Shown: positions 1-5,170 of the stretch, in pieces
Position numbering within the stretch: position 1 is the first letter of the stretch
How the letters are laid out: each line of letters starts with the position of its first letter
From: Phycisphaeraceae bacterium
GTDB lineage: Bacteria; Planctomycetota; Phycisphaerae; Phycisphaerales; Zrk34
Reading direction: 5' to 3'
DNA length: 5,300 nucleotides
Assembly: GCA_028281485.1 (NCBI GenBank)
Contig: JANQJT010000315.1
Span: 1-5,300 of the forward strand
Program-made: the position numbers and the translations under genes
The notes under the pieces: model-generated
Seen by the model: the letters and a program-made list of their open reading frames with translations, nothing else
Databases searched by the model: none
Told to the model about the DNA's origin: nothing

Positions 1-996
1 AAGGGCGAGCCCGGCGATGAGAAGTTCTCCATGAAGCCCGCCGCCGTCCGTCTCGGCGAGCTTCTCGGCAAGGACGTCGCCTTCGCCACCGACACCGTCG
101 GCGACGACGCCAAGTCCAAGGCCGCGGCATTGAACGACGGCGACGTCCTCGTCCTCGAGAACCTGCGTTTCAACAAGGGCGAAAAGAAGGGCGACGCCGC
201 ATTCGGCGCCGAGCTCGCGGCGCTGGCCGACGTCTACTGCAACGACGCGTTCGGCACCTGCCACCGCACCGACGCCTCCATGTTCGCCGTGCCCAAGGCC
301 ATGGGCGACAAGCCCAAGACCGTCGGCACACTCGTCGAGAAAGAAATCAAGTACCTCTCCGACACCATCGCCAACCCCGCTCGCCCCTTCGTCGCCATCC
401 TCGGCGGCGCCAAGGTCTCCGACAAGATCAACGTCATCAACAACCTGCTGGACATCTGCGACAAGGTGATCATCGGCGGCGCGATGGCGTACACCTTCTC
501 CCTGGCCACCGGCGGCAGCGTCGGCGACTCCCTGGTCGAACCCGACAAGGTCGACCTCGCCAAGGAGCTGATCGAAAAGGGCGGTGACAAGCTCGTCCTC
601 CCCGTCGACAACCACTGCGGCGACGACTTCTCCGGCGACTGCAACAAGCAGGTCGTGCCCGCCGGTCAGATCCCCGACGGCTTCCAGGGCCTGGACATCG
701 GCCCCGAGACCATCAAGCTGTTCGCCGACATGATCAAGGACGCCAAGACCGTCGTGTGGAACGGCCCGATGGGCGTGTTCGAGATGCCGCCTTTCGATGA
801 AGGCACGAAGACCGTCGCCCAGGCCATCGCCGACGCCGACGCCGTTAGCATCATCGGTGGCGGCGACAGCGCCGCGGCCGTGCAGCAACTCGGATTCGCC
901 GACCAAGTCAGCCACGTCTCCACCGGCGGGGGGGCCTCCCTGGCCATGCTCGAGGGCAAGGCCTTCGCCGCGGTCGACGTGCTCACCGACGCCTGA
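1..996 (+). CDS. pgk: Phosphoglycerate kinase, 5'-truncated by the window edge
   Basis: Catalyses transfer of phosphate between 1,3-bisphosphoglycerate and ADP, giving 3-phosphoglycerate and ATP, in cytosolic glycolysis and gluconeogenesis. Reading frame 1 is open from base 1, so the true start lies upstream. The 331 residues seen, against a usual length of about 390-400, suggest that roughly 60 N-terminal residues are missing, including the substrate-binding loop that ends in the SHLGRP-type motif. Visible family signatures in order: ENLRFNKGEKKGD, NDAFGTCHR, the interdomain stretch FVAILGGAKVSDKI, GGAMAYTF, LDIGPET, VVWNGPMGVFE and, near the end, the nucleotide-binding GGGDSAAAV and STGGGAS loops. 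The start ATG at base 31 is an internal methionine, because homology-like sequence (KGEPGDEKFS) continues upstream of it. The product ends in TGA at 994-996 and is followed at once by an intrinsic terminator, so this is the last gene of its transcript. Identity is effectively certain from the motifs. Confidence 0.97.
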   Translation, partial: KGEPGDEKFSMKPAAVRLGELLGKDVAFATDTVGDDAKSKAAALNDGDVLVLENLRFNKGEKKGDAAFGAELAALADVYCNDAFGTCHRTDASMFAVPKAMGDKPKTVGTLVEKEIKYLSDTIANPARPFVAILGGAKVSDKINVINNLLDICDKVIIGGAMAYTFSLATGGSVGDSLVEPDKVDLAKELIEKGGDKLVLPVDNHCGDDFSGDCNKQVVPAGQIPDGFQGLDIGPETIKLFADMIKDAKTVVWNGPMGVFEMPPFDEGTKTVAQAIADADAVSIIGGGDSAAAVQQLGFADQVSHVSTGGGASLAMLEGKAFAAVDVLTDA

Positions 997-1023
997 GCCT
1001 CGCAATAGAACGATCAAACACAC

Positions 1024-1053
1024 AAGGGCGCGGTCTTCGGATCGCGCCTTTTT
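1024..1053 (+). terminator. Intrinsic terminator of pgk with UUCG tetraloop
   Basis: A hairpin pairs 1024-1035 with 1040-1051 around the loop TTCG (1036-1039), which is closed by C-G. C(UUCG)G is a known extra-stable RNA tetraloop. The core GGCGCG/CGCGCC (1027-1032 with 1043-1048) is fully paired, with a G-T wobble at 1033/1042 and another at 1026/1049. A run of five T (1049-1053) follows. It lies 28 bases after the pgk stop, so it should end the pgk transcript. No comparable T-run is present for the opposite strand. Confidence 0.9.
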
Positions 1054-1078
1054 CATTCACATATCGTGTTGCTAAACT
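1050..1078 (+). promoter_or_regulatory. Candidate sigma70-like promoter for the small unit after pgk
   Basis: TTTTCA (1050-1055, 4 of 6 matches to TTGACA) and TAAACT (1073-1078, 4 of 6 to TATAAT) are separated by 17 bases, the preferred spacing. Transcription would begin near 1085, about 20 bases before the GTG of the small ORF. The -35 overlaps the T-tract of the pgk terminator. The -10 is followed by GTCGG, resembling the bases after the two other -10 boxes in this window. This is pattern matching only, and both hexamers are imperfect. Confidence 0.4.
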
Positions 1079-1105
1079 GTCGGCGTTGCTCTCAAGGAAG
1101 CCTCC

Positions 1106-1189
1106 GTGCTCGATCCAGCCAACACCAAGTCCGTCCAATGGTTCGCCAAGCAGCTCCAGGCCAAACGCGAGCGGTACGGCTCGCTCTGA
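1106..1189 (+). CDS. Candidate 27-residue small protein, unrecognised
   Basis: A GTG-started ORF reads (M)LDPANTKSVQWFAKQLQA, then KRERYGSL and TGA. An AAGGAAG Shine-Dalgarno-like sequence (1094-1100) sits five bases before the GTG. Most third codon positions are G or C, as in the neighbouring genes. The peptide is hydrophilic and rich in K, R and Q, with a likely short helix (TKSVQWFAKQLQAKRERY). It has no membrane segment or signal peptide and I do not recognise it. It lies between a candidate promoter (1050-1078) and a hairpin with a T-rich tail (1213-1256), so it may be its own transcription unit. The end of the ORF also folds (GCGAGC at 1167-1172 with GCTCGC at 1179-1184), so the unit could instead be a small RNA of about 170 bases, or a dual-function RNA. 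A chance ORF of this length is quite possible. Confidence 0.4.
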   Translation: MLDPANTKSVQWFAKQLQAKRERYGSL

Positions 1190-1212
1190 CACGCCGTTTC
1201 TGTCACATTTTG

Positions 1213-1256
1213 ACGCCCCTCGGACGCATCAACACCGCCGGGCGTACTTTCTTTTT
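1213..1256 (+). terminator. Candidate imperfect intrinsic terminator of the small unit
   Basis: ACGCCC (1213-1218) pairs perfectly with GGGCGT (1240-1245). After a 2x2 internal loop, CGG (1221-1223) pairs with CCG (1235-1237) around an 11-base loop. A T-rich tail follows (TTTCTTTTT, 1248-1256). The large loop and interior mismatch make it weaker than the pgk terminator. The tail also supplies the -35 region of the TPR gene promoter, so the sequence may do double duty. Confidence 0.4.
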
Positions 1257-1281
1257 GCACACCCGGTCCGTGTTGTATAAT
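1254..1281 (+). promoter_or_regulatory. Promoter of the TPR gene (consensus -10)
   Basis: The -10 is a perfect TATAAT at 1276-1281, which stands out in this GC-rich sequence. The best -35 is TTTGCA (1254-1259, 4 of 6 matches to TTGACA) with a 16-base spacer. The predicted transcription start is near 1288, giving a 5' leader of about 30 bases that carries the GGGGGAG ribosome site (1308-1314). A perfect inverted repeat, TGTCG-tac-CGACA (1282-1294), sits directly on the predicted start and may be an operator or an early hairpin. Confidence 0.7.
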
Positions 1282-1319
1282 TGTCGTACCGACACCCATC
1301 AGCCCGCGGGGGAGTCTCC

Positions 1320-3647
1320 ATGCCTTTCCGCACCATTTTCTTTCGAGTGTTTTGCATCGCCTTGTCCTGCGCGATCGGTCTGGGCCTGGCCCAGCCGTCC
1401 GCCGTGGCAGAAGAAGACAAGCCCAGCGCCTACGAAGCCGCCCAGGAGCGCCTCCAGATCCAGGCCCACGCCGCGATGGCGCGCTACCGCGAAGCCAACA
1501 AGCGCGGGGCACGCAAGGAAGCGCTCCAGCACCTCAATACCGCCGTTCAGCTCAAGCCGGATTACGTCGAGGCCTATTACGAGCGCGCCCGACTCTATTA
1601 CGAGGTCGGCCAGATGCCCGCCGCTCTGCGCGACGCGTCGAAAACCATCGAACTCGAACCCGAGAACCCCGGCTACTTCAACTATCGCGGCGAGCTCTAC
1701 TACAGCATCGACGAGATGGATCGGGCCAAGGCCGACTTCGATCAGGCCATCGATCTCGATACCGACTTCACCGACGCCTACTACAACCTCTATCTCGTCC
1801 ACCTCAGCCGCAAGGAGTACGACCAAGCGCTCAAGCGGCTCGACCGCGTCGTCAACATGCTCGGCCCGTCGTTCGATCTCTATCTCAATCGGATCTCTCT
1901 GCTCCGTGATGCCAACCGCTACCGCGACGCGAAGAAGACGGTCGAGGAGGCGCTGGAGCAGTGGCCCGGTGAGCCCGTGCTGCACTACCTGCTCGGCTAT
2001 CTTCACAACGAGACTTTCGAGTTCACACAGGCCCTGGGCCCGCTGCAATACGCCGATGAACTCGAGCCCGCCGATCCGCTGGTCCGGCGCGAGCTGGCCA
2101 TGGCCATGGCGCGCAACGGCTTCACCGACCCGGCCACCCGACTCATCGCCCACACCATCGCCGACAACCCCGGCGACGCCCGCGCCTACAGCGTCTACAC
2201 GCTGATCCACATCCACTTGGAGGACTACGCCGCTGCGCATCAGTACATCGACAAGGCCATCCTTATGGCGCCGACCGACGGCAGCTACCACGCCATGAAG
2301 GCCCGTGTGAGTCTCAATGAGGGCAAAGCGCACACCGCGTTGAAACACGCCAACCGCGCCGTCGCTCTCAGCCCCGACAAGTTCGAGCCCTACTTCGTTC
2401 GTACACATTGCTACATACAACTGGACCAGCAAGTCAAAGCCCTGGCCGATATCGAAAAGGCCGTCAAGTTCAGCGACAGGGCATTTATCACAGTGATGAC
2501 GCGCGCCGAGCTGTTCATGGCGACGGGACAATGGGACAGGGCGCAGACCGATCTCGAAGCAGCGCTCAAAGAAAGTCCCGGCAATCCGGCTATCCGATAC
2601 AAGATGGGCGGGATTGCCCTGGCCAGGGGCGACGTCGACGCCGCGATGCAAAACACGACACTCTCGATCTTCGCCGACAACGAAAACCCCCTGGCCTACA
2701 TCCTGCGCGCCGAATGCTGGATCAAGAAGCAGGACTACACCAGCGCCCTGCGCGACCTCGATCAGGCGCTGCGGCTCGAACCCGACAACACCAAGGCCCT
2801 CAGCTGGCGCATCCGCGTCAACGTCATGCAGAACCCCAACGCCGACGTCACCCCACAGATCGACCGGCTCCTGGCCAAGGCGCCGGATGACTATCGCGCC
2901 AACGATCTGGCAGCGGATTACTTCGAGGGCATCCAACAGTACGATCGGGCGCTGATCCACGCGACGAAGTGCGCCCAGGCCGTCCCCAACAGCGCTCTCG
3001 ATCAGGGCCGCGTCGGGCGCCTGCTGATGACGATGGGGCGCTTCCGGGACTCGATCCCCTACAGCAGCCGCGCGATCCAACTGGCCGGTGAAGAGACCCA
3101 ATTCTGGTTCCAGCGCGGCGCCGCCTATCACGAGATCGAGCAATACGAGCTCGCCGCAATCGACATCCGCGAAGCGTCGCGTCGCTCGCCCGACGACATC
3201 AAGATCAACTCGCTACTGGGTATCAACGAGATCGCGCGCGGTCGGCAAGAAACCGGCACGCGTGTTTTCGACCGGCTCACAAGCCAACACCCCACGAATC
3301 CACAGGTCTGGAGCAATCGCGGCGTCGCGATGATCAAACTCAACCGTCTCGACCAGGCCCTCGAAGATTTCCAGCACGCCATCGATCTCGATCCGAGCTT
3401 TGTGTTTGCGTACGAACAACGCGCCAGCATCTATTACAATCGCAAAGAGCCCGCACACGCGATTGACGAGATGACGCGCCTCATCAACCAGGCCCCCCAA
3501 TACCCGCGAGCCTATCTCAAACGAGGCGTTTTGCACGCAGAGATGGGGCGTTACGAACTGGCGTTGACCGACGTGGAAACCTGTCGCAAACTCGGCGGCC
3601 AGGTCCCGCCCGGCATGATCAAAGAGCTGCGCGCCCGCACCCAGTGA
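1320..3647 (+). CDS. Exported protein of 21 tandem tetratricopeptide repeats
   Basis: A 775-residue protein. ATG at 1320 is chosen because GGGGGAG (1308-1314) lies five bases upstream and the N-terminus is then a clean Sec signal peptide: basic MPFRTIFFR, hydrophobic VFCIALSCAIGLGLA (10-24), and probable cleavage after AVA at residue 30. An in-frame TTG at 1281 falls at the end of the -10 box and is rejected. Cys17 lacks a good lipobox (Ala at -3), so a lipoprotein is less likely. Residues 49-762 parse as 21 consecutive TPR units averaging exactly 34 residues, with the usual pattern (aromatic or Leu near 4-8, G/A at 8, A at 20, A near 27, P at 32). Units 14 and 18 are the most degenerate. Only 13 residues follow the last unit, with no enzymatic domain visible. 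TPR solenoids bind proteins or peptides, so a periplasmic or outer-surface scaffold is inferred; the partner is unknown. The gene has its own promoter and no clear terminator before rpe. Confidence 0.9.
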   Translation: MPFRTIFFRVFCIALSCAIGLGLAQPSAVAEEDKPSAYEAAQERLQIQAHAAMARYREANKRGARKEALQHLNTAVQLKPDYVEAYYERARLYYEVGQMPAALRDASKTIELEPENPGYFNYRGELYYSIDEMDRAKADFDQAIDLDTDFTDAYYNLYLVHLSRKEYDQALKRLDRVVNMLGPSFDLYLNRISLLRDANRYRDAKKTVEEALEQWPGEPVLHYLLGYLHNETFEFTQALGPLQYADELEPADPLVRRELAMAMARNGFTDPATRLIAHTIADNPGDARAYSVYTLIHIHLEDYAAAHQYIDKAILMAPTDGSYHAMKARVSLNEGKAHTALKHANRAVALSPDKFEPYFVRTHCYIQLDQQVKALADIEKAVKFSDRAFITVMTRAELFMATGQWDRAQTDLEAALKESPGNPAIRYKMGGIALARGDVDAAMQNTTLSIFADNENPLAYILRAECWIKKQDYTSALRDLDQALRLEPDNTKALSWRIRVNVMQNPNADVTPQIDRLLAKAPDDYRANDLAADYFEGIQQYDRALIHATKCAQAVPNSALDQGRVGRLLMTMGRFRDSIPYSSRAIQLAGEETQFWFQRGAAYHEIEQYELAAIDIREASRRSPDDIKINSLLGINEIARGRQETGTRVFDRLTSQHPTNPQVWSNRGVAMIKLNRLDQALEDFQHAIDLDPSFVFAYEQRASIYYNRKEPAHAIDEMTRLINQAPQYPRAYLKRGVLHAEMGRYELALTDVETCRKLGGQVPPGMIKELRARTQ
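1464..3605 (+). repeat. Array of 21 TPR-coding units (about 102 bases each)
   Basis: The 2142 bases encode residues 49-762 of the TPR protein, exactly 21 x 102. At the protein level 19 units are 34 residues; unit 10 is 33 and unit 11 is 35 as I set the boundary, so the phase is restored at once. Well-formed examples are units 2 (from VEAYYERARLYYEV), 3, 13, 19 and 21. The DNA is diverged, with only short exact matches such as GCCATCGATCTCGAT at 1746-1760 and 3378-3392 (encoding AIDLD in units 3 and 19). This indicates an old array rather than recent tandem duplication. Confidence 0.85.
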
Positions 3648-3665
3648 TCTTTCCCGACGGTTCGC

Positions 3666-3671
3666 TACAAT
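3666..3671 (+). promoter_or_regulatory. -10-like box immediately upstream of rpe (possible leaderless start)
   Basis: TACAAT (5 of 6 matches to TATAAT), in the context GCTACAATGCCGTCG, lies nine bases before the rpe ATG. Transcription would start near 3678, leaving a leader of only about three bases. No Shine-Dalgarno sequence is visible before this ATG, which agrees with a leaderless or read-through-translated message. I find no convincing -35 at 15-18 bases upstream. The box sits inside a perfect inverted repeat, CGACGG (3655-3660) with CCGTCG (3673-3678). Confidence 0.45.
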
Positions 3672-3680
3672 GCCGTCGCC

Positions 3681-4379
3681 ATGAGTGATATCCCCGACCT
3701 GTTGAAGAACCCCCCACAGCTGCCCCTCGTGCTGCCGTCGATCCTCGCCAGCGACTTCGCCGCCATGGGTGACGACGTCGCCGACGTCATGGCCGCCGGC
3801 GCCGACGCGATCCACGTCGACATCATGGACGGCCACTTCGTTCCCAACGTCACCATGGGCCCGGCCACCGTCGCCGCACTGCGCGAACGCTTCCCCGATC
3901 TCTACCTCGACGTGCACCTGATGATGACCAACCCCGAGCTCTACGCCGATCCCTTCGCCGAGGCCGGGGCCAACTGCATCACCTTCCACATCGAACCCAC
4001 CGCCGGCCGCACCGAGCACGACGAGCACACCGTCATCCGGCACATCCGCGACACCGGCTGCGACGTCGGCATCTCCATCAATCCCCCCACGCCCGCCCAG
4101 GCCATCGAGCACGTCCTGGAAGACGTCGATCTCGTGCTCGTCATGAGCGTCAACCCCGGTTTCGGCGGCCAATCGTTCATCCCCGAGGTGCTGGAAAAAA
4201 CACGATGGATCGCCGAACGATTACCCGATGATATACGTCTAGAGATGGACGGCGGACTCGATCCCACAACCGCCCCCGCCGCGCGTGAAGCGGGGGTCGA
4301 CACCATCGTCGCGGGCTCGGCGGTCTTCAAGGCTCCCGACCGCGCCGCCGCCATAAAGCAGTTAAGAGGACAGACATGA
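3681..4379 (+). CDS. rpe: Ribulose-phosphate 3-epimerase
   Basis: Interconverts D-ribulose 5-phosphate and D-xylulose 5-phosphate in the cytosolic pentose-phosphate pathway. The 232 residues form a complete (beta/alpha)8 barrel of usual length (about 220-230) with a slightly long N-terminus of 18 residues before PSILASDF. Family motifs in order: PSILASDF (19-26), HVDIMDGHFVPN (45-56), LDVHLMM (76-82), FHIEP (102-106), VMSVNPGFGGQSF (154-166), LEMDGG (187-192) and the phosphate-binding AGSAVF (211-216). By analogy with characterised epimerases, His45, Asp47, His79 and Asp190 are the metal ligands, and Asp47 and Asp190 are the acid/base pair; all are present. Methionines 49, 81 and 155 match the conserved cluster facing the metal. 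The ATG at 3681 is the only start that keeps the first strand. It begins 33 bases after the TPR gene and overlaps the HAD gene by four bases. Codon use is odd near 4193-4250 and at the 3' end (TTA, ATA, CTA, AGA). Confidence 0.96.
   Translation: MSDIPDLLKNPPQLPLVLPSILASDFAAMGDDVADVMAAGADAIHVDIMDGHFVPNVTMGPATVAALRERFPDLYLDVHLMMTNPELYADPFAEAGANCITFHIEPTAGRTEHDEHTVIRHIRDTGCDVGISINPPTPAQAIEHVLEDVDLVLVMSVNPGFGGQSFIPEVLEKTRWIAERLPDDIRLEMDGGLDPTTAPAAREAGVDTIVAGSAVFKAPDRAAAIKQLRGQT
4364..4370 (+). promoter_or_regulatory. Shine-Dalgarno site of the HAD gene inside the rpe 3' end
   Basis: AAGAGGA lies five bases before the ATG at 4376, within the last rpe codons. The otherwise uncommon codons TTA, AGA and GGA there appear to be imposed by this ribosome site. 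Together with the ATGA start/stop overlap it argues for translational coupling of the two genes, and it fixes the HAD start. Confidence 0.8.
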
Positions 4380-5047
4380 TCGAAGCAGTGATCTTTGATT
4401 TCGACGGTCTTGTGCTTGAGACCGAAATGCCGCAATACAACGCCTGGCGACGGGCCTTCGAACAACACAATCTGGAACTGCCCATCGAACACTGGATCGA
4501 GATCCTCGGTCGCAGTTCGCACTACGCCGACTTCCCCGGCCAGATCGCCAAGCTCACCGGCCAACCCATCGATCGCGACGAAATCACCCGCCGCGTCCGC
4601 ACCGAATCACTCGAAGAGGTCGAAAGCCTCCCCGTCCTGCCCGGCGTCGTTGATCGCATCGACGAAGCCGAGCAGATGGGCCTGCGGTTGGCCGTCTGCT
4701 CCGGCTCCAGCCGCGAGTGGGTCGCCGGCCACCTCGGTCGCCTCGGCCTGCTCCGCCGCCTGCCCACGCACATCTGCAGCGAAGACACCACCCACCACAA
4801 GCCCGAGCCCGACCCCTACCTCAAGACCGCCGAGAAGCTCGACGTCGAGCCCAGCCGCTGTCTCGTCTTCGAGGATTCGCTCAACGGCATCACCGCCGCC
4901 AAGGCCGCCGGCATGCTCGCCGTCGCCGTGCCCACTGAGATGACCGCCTCCAGCGACTTCGCCGACGCAGACCTCGTCGTCTCCTCCCTCGCCCAGCTGT
5001 CGATCGCCGAGATGCTCGATCACCTGACCGTGCAGGCCCGCGACTGA
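4376..5047 (+). CDS. HAD-superfamily subfamily IA hydrolase (phosphatase or phosphomutase-like)
   Basis: A 223-residue cytosolic Rossmann-fold enzyme with all four HAD motifs. Motif I is FDFDGLVLETE (7-17), with nucleophile Asp8 and general acid/base Asp10. Motif II is Ser109 in VCSGSS. Motif III is Lys142 in HHKPEPDPY. Motif IV is FEDSLNG with Glu166-Asp167 for Mg2+. Residues about 18-80 form the helical C1 cap expected between motifs I and II. The shape is that of the YniC/YcjU/Gph/beta-phosphoglucomutase group, but the substrate cannot be read from sequence. Motif I has Glu15 where relatives usually carry Asp (DGLILDTE). Overlap with rpe (ATGA) parallels the enterobacterial rpe-gph pair, making a sugar-phosphate or 2-phosphoglycolate phosphatase role plausible but inferred; a beta-phosphoglucomutase is the main alternative. 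It is expressed from the rpe transcript. Confidence 0.88.
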   Translation: MIEAVIFDFDGLVLETEMPQYNAWRRAFEQHNLELPIEHWIEILGRSSHYADFPGQIAKLTGQPIDRDEITRRVRTESLEEVESLPVLPGVVDRIDEAEQMGLRLAVCSGSSREWVAGHLGRLGLLRRLPTHICSEDTTHHKPEPDPYLKTAEKLDVEPSRCLVFEDSLNGITAAKAAGMLAVAVPTEMTASSDFADADLVVSSLAQLSIAEMLDHLTVQARD

Positions 5048-5066
5048 TCGGCTTATCGGTCGCTTT
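5040..5066 (+). terminator. Candidate weak terminator overlapping the HAD stop codon
   Basis: GCGACTGAT (5040-5048) pairs with ATCGGTCGC (5055-5063) as a nine-base-pair stem with one T-G wobble (5045/5058) and a six-base loop. Only TTT (5064-5066) follows. The TGA stop (5045-5047) is inside the left arm, so a terminating ribosome would compete with folding. The short T-tail makes intrinsic termination uncertain. It may instead protect the 3' end or mark a factor-dependent site. Confidence 0.4.
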
Positions 5067-5104
5067 CGCGTGCCCGCACGCCACACAACCCGCCCGACCC
5101 GCCC

Positions 5105-5119
5105 AAACGCGTTGCGTTT
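5105..5119 (+). repeat. Small perfect inverted repeat in the intergenic gap
   Basis: AAACGC (5105-5110) and GCGTTT (5114-5119) are exact reverse complements around GTT. Position 5106-5113 (AACGCGTT) is also palindromic by itself. It lies 52 bases before the ATG of the next ORF, where a transcription-factor site could be. No convincing -35/-10 pair was found alongside it, so its role is open and chance is possible. Confidence 0.35.
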
Positions 5120-5170
5120 CGGCAACACCACCTAAATCAGTTCCCCCGTTGTGCCGATCCGAATCTTGAG

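Noticed and set aside
928..934. Run of seven G in pgk as a possible frameshift or phase-variation site
   Set aside because: The frame is intact through it and encodes the conserved STGGGA nucleotide-binding loop, so the run is explained by glycine codons.
983..1192. Minus-strand open frame of 69 codons opposite the pgk terminator and small ORF
   Set aside because: It reads through the pgk terminator hairpin in reverse, has no ribosome site I can support, and has an unremarkable composition. The + strand small ORF has better signals.
1281..1319. Upstream in-frame TTG start for the TPR protein (13 extra residues)
   Set aside because: The TTG begins on the last base of the -10 box, before the predicted transcription start, and would spoil the signal peptide. 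ATG at 1320 has a strong Shine-Dalgarno site.
1066..2205. Open + strand frame of 379 codons overlapping the start of the TPR gene
   Set aside because: Its translation is a low-complexity run of S, T, P and R typical of an out-of-frame reading of GC-rich DNA, and it shares most of its length with the clear TPR frame.
1299..3143. Open frame of 614 codons on the minus strand opposite the TPR gene
   Set aside because: It mirrors the codon structure of a GC-rich gene on the + strand, has a composition dominated by V, G, L, E and D with no family motif, and has no ribosome site of note. The + strand TPR reading is unambiguous.
3213..4172. Minus-strand open frame of 319 codons across the TPR/rpe junction
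   Set aside because: It is antisense to two confidently identified genes and rich in G, V, D and E; the product shows no recognisable motif.
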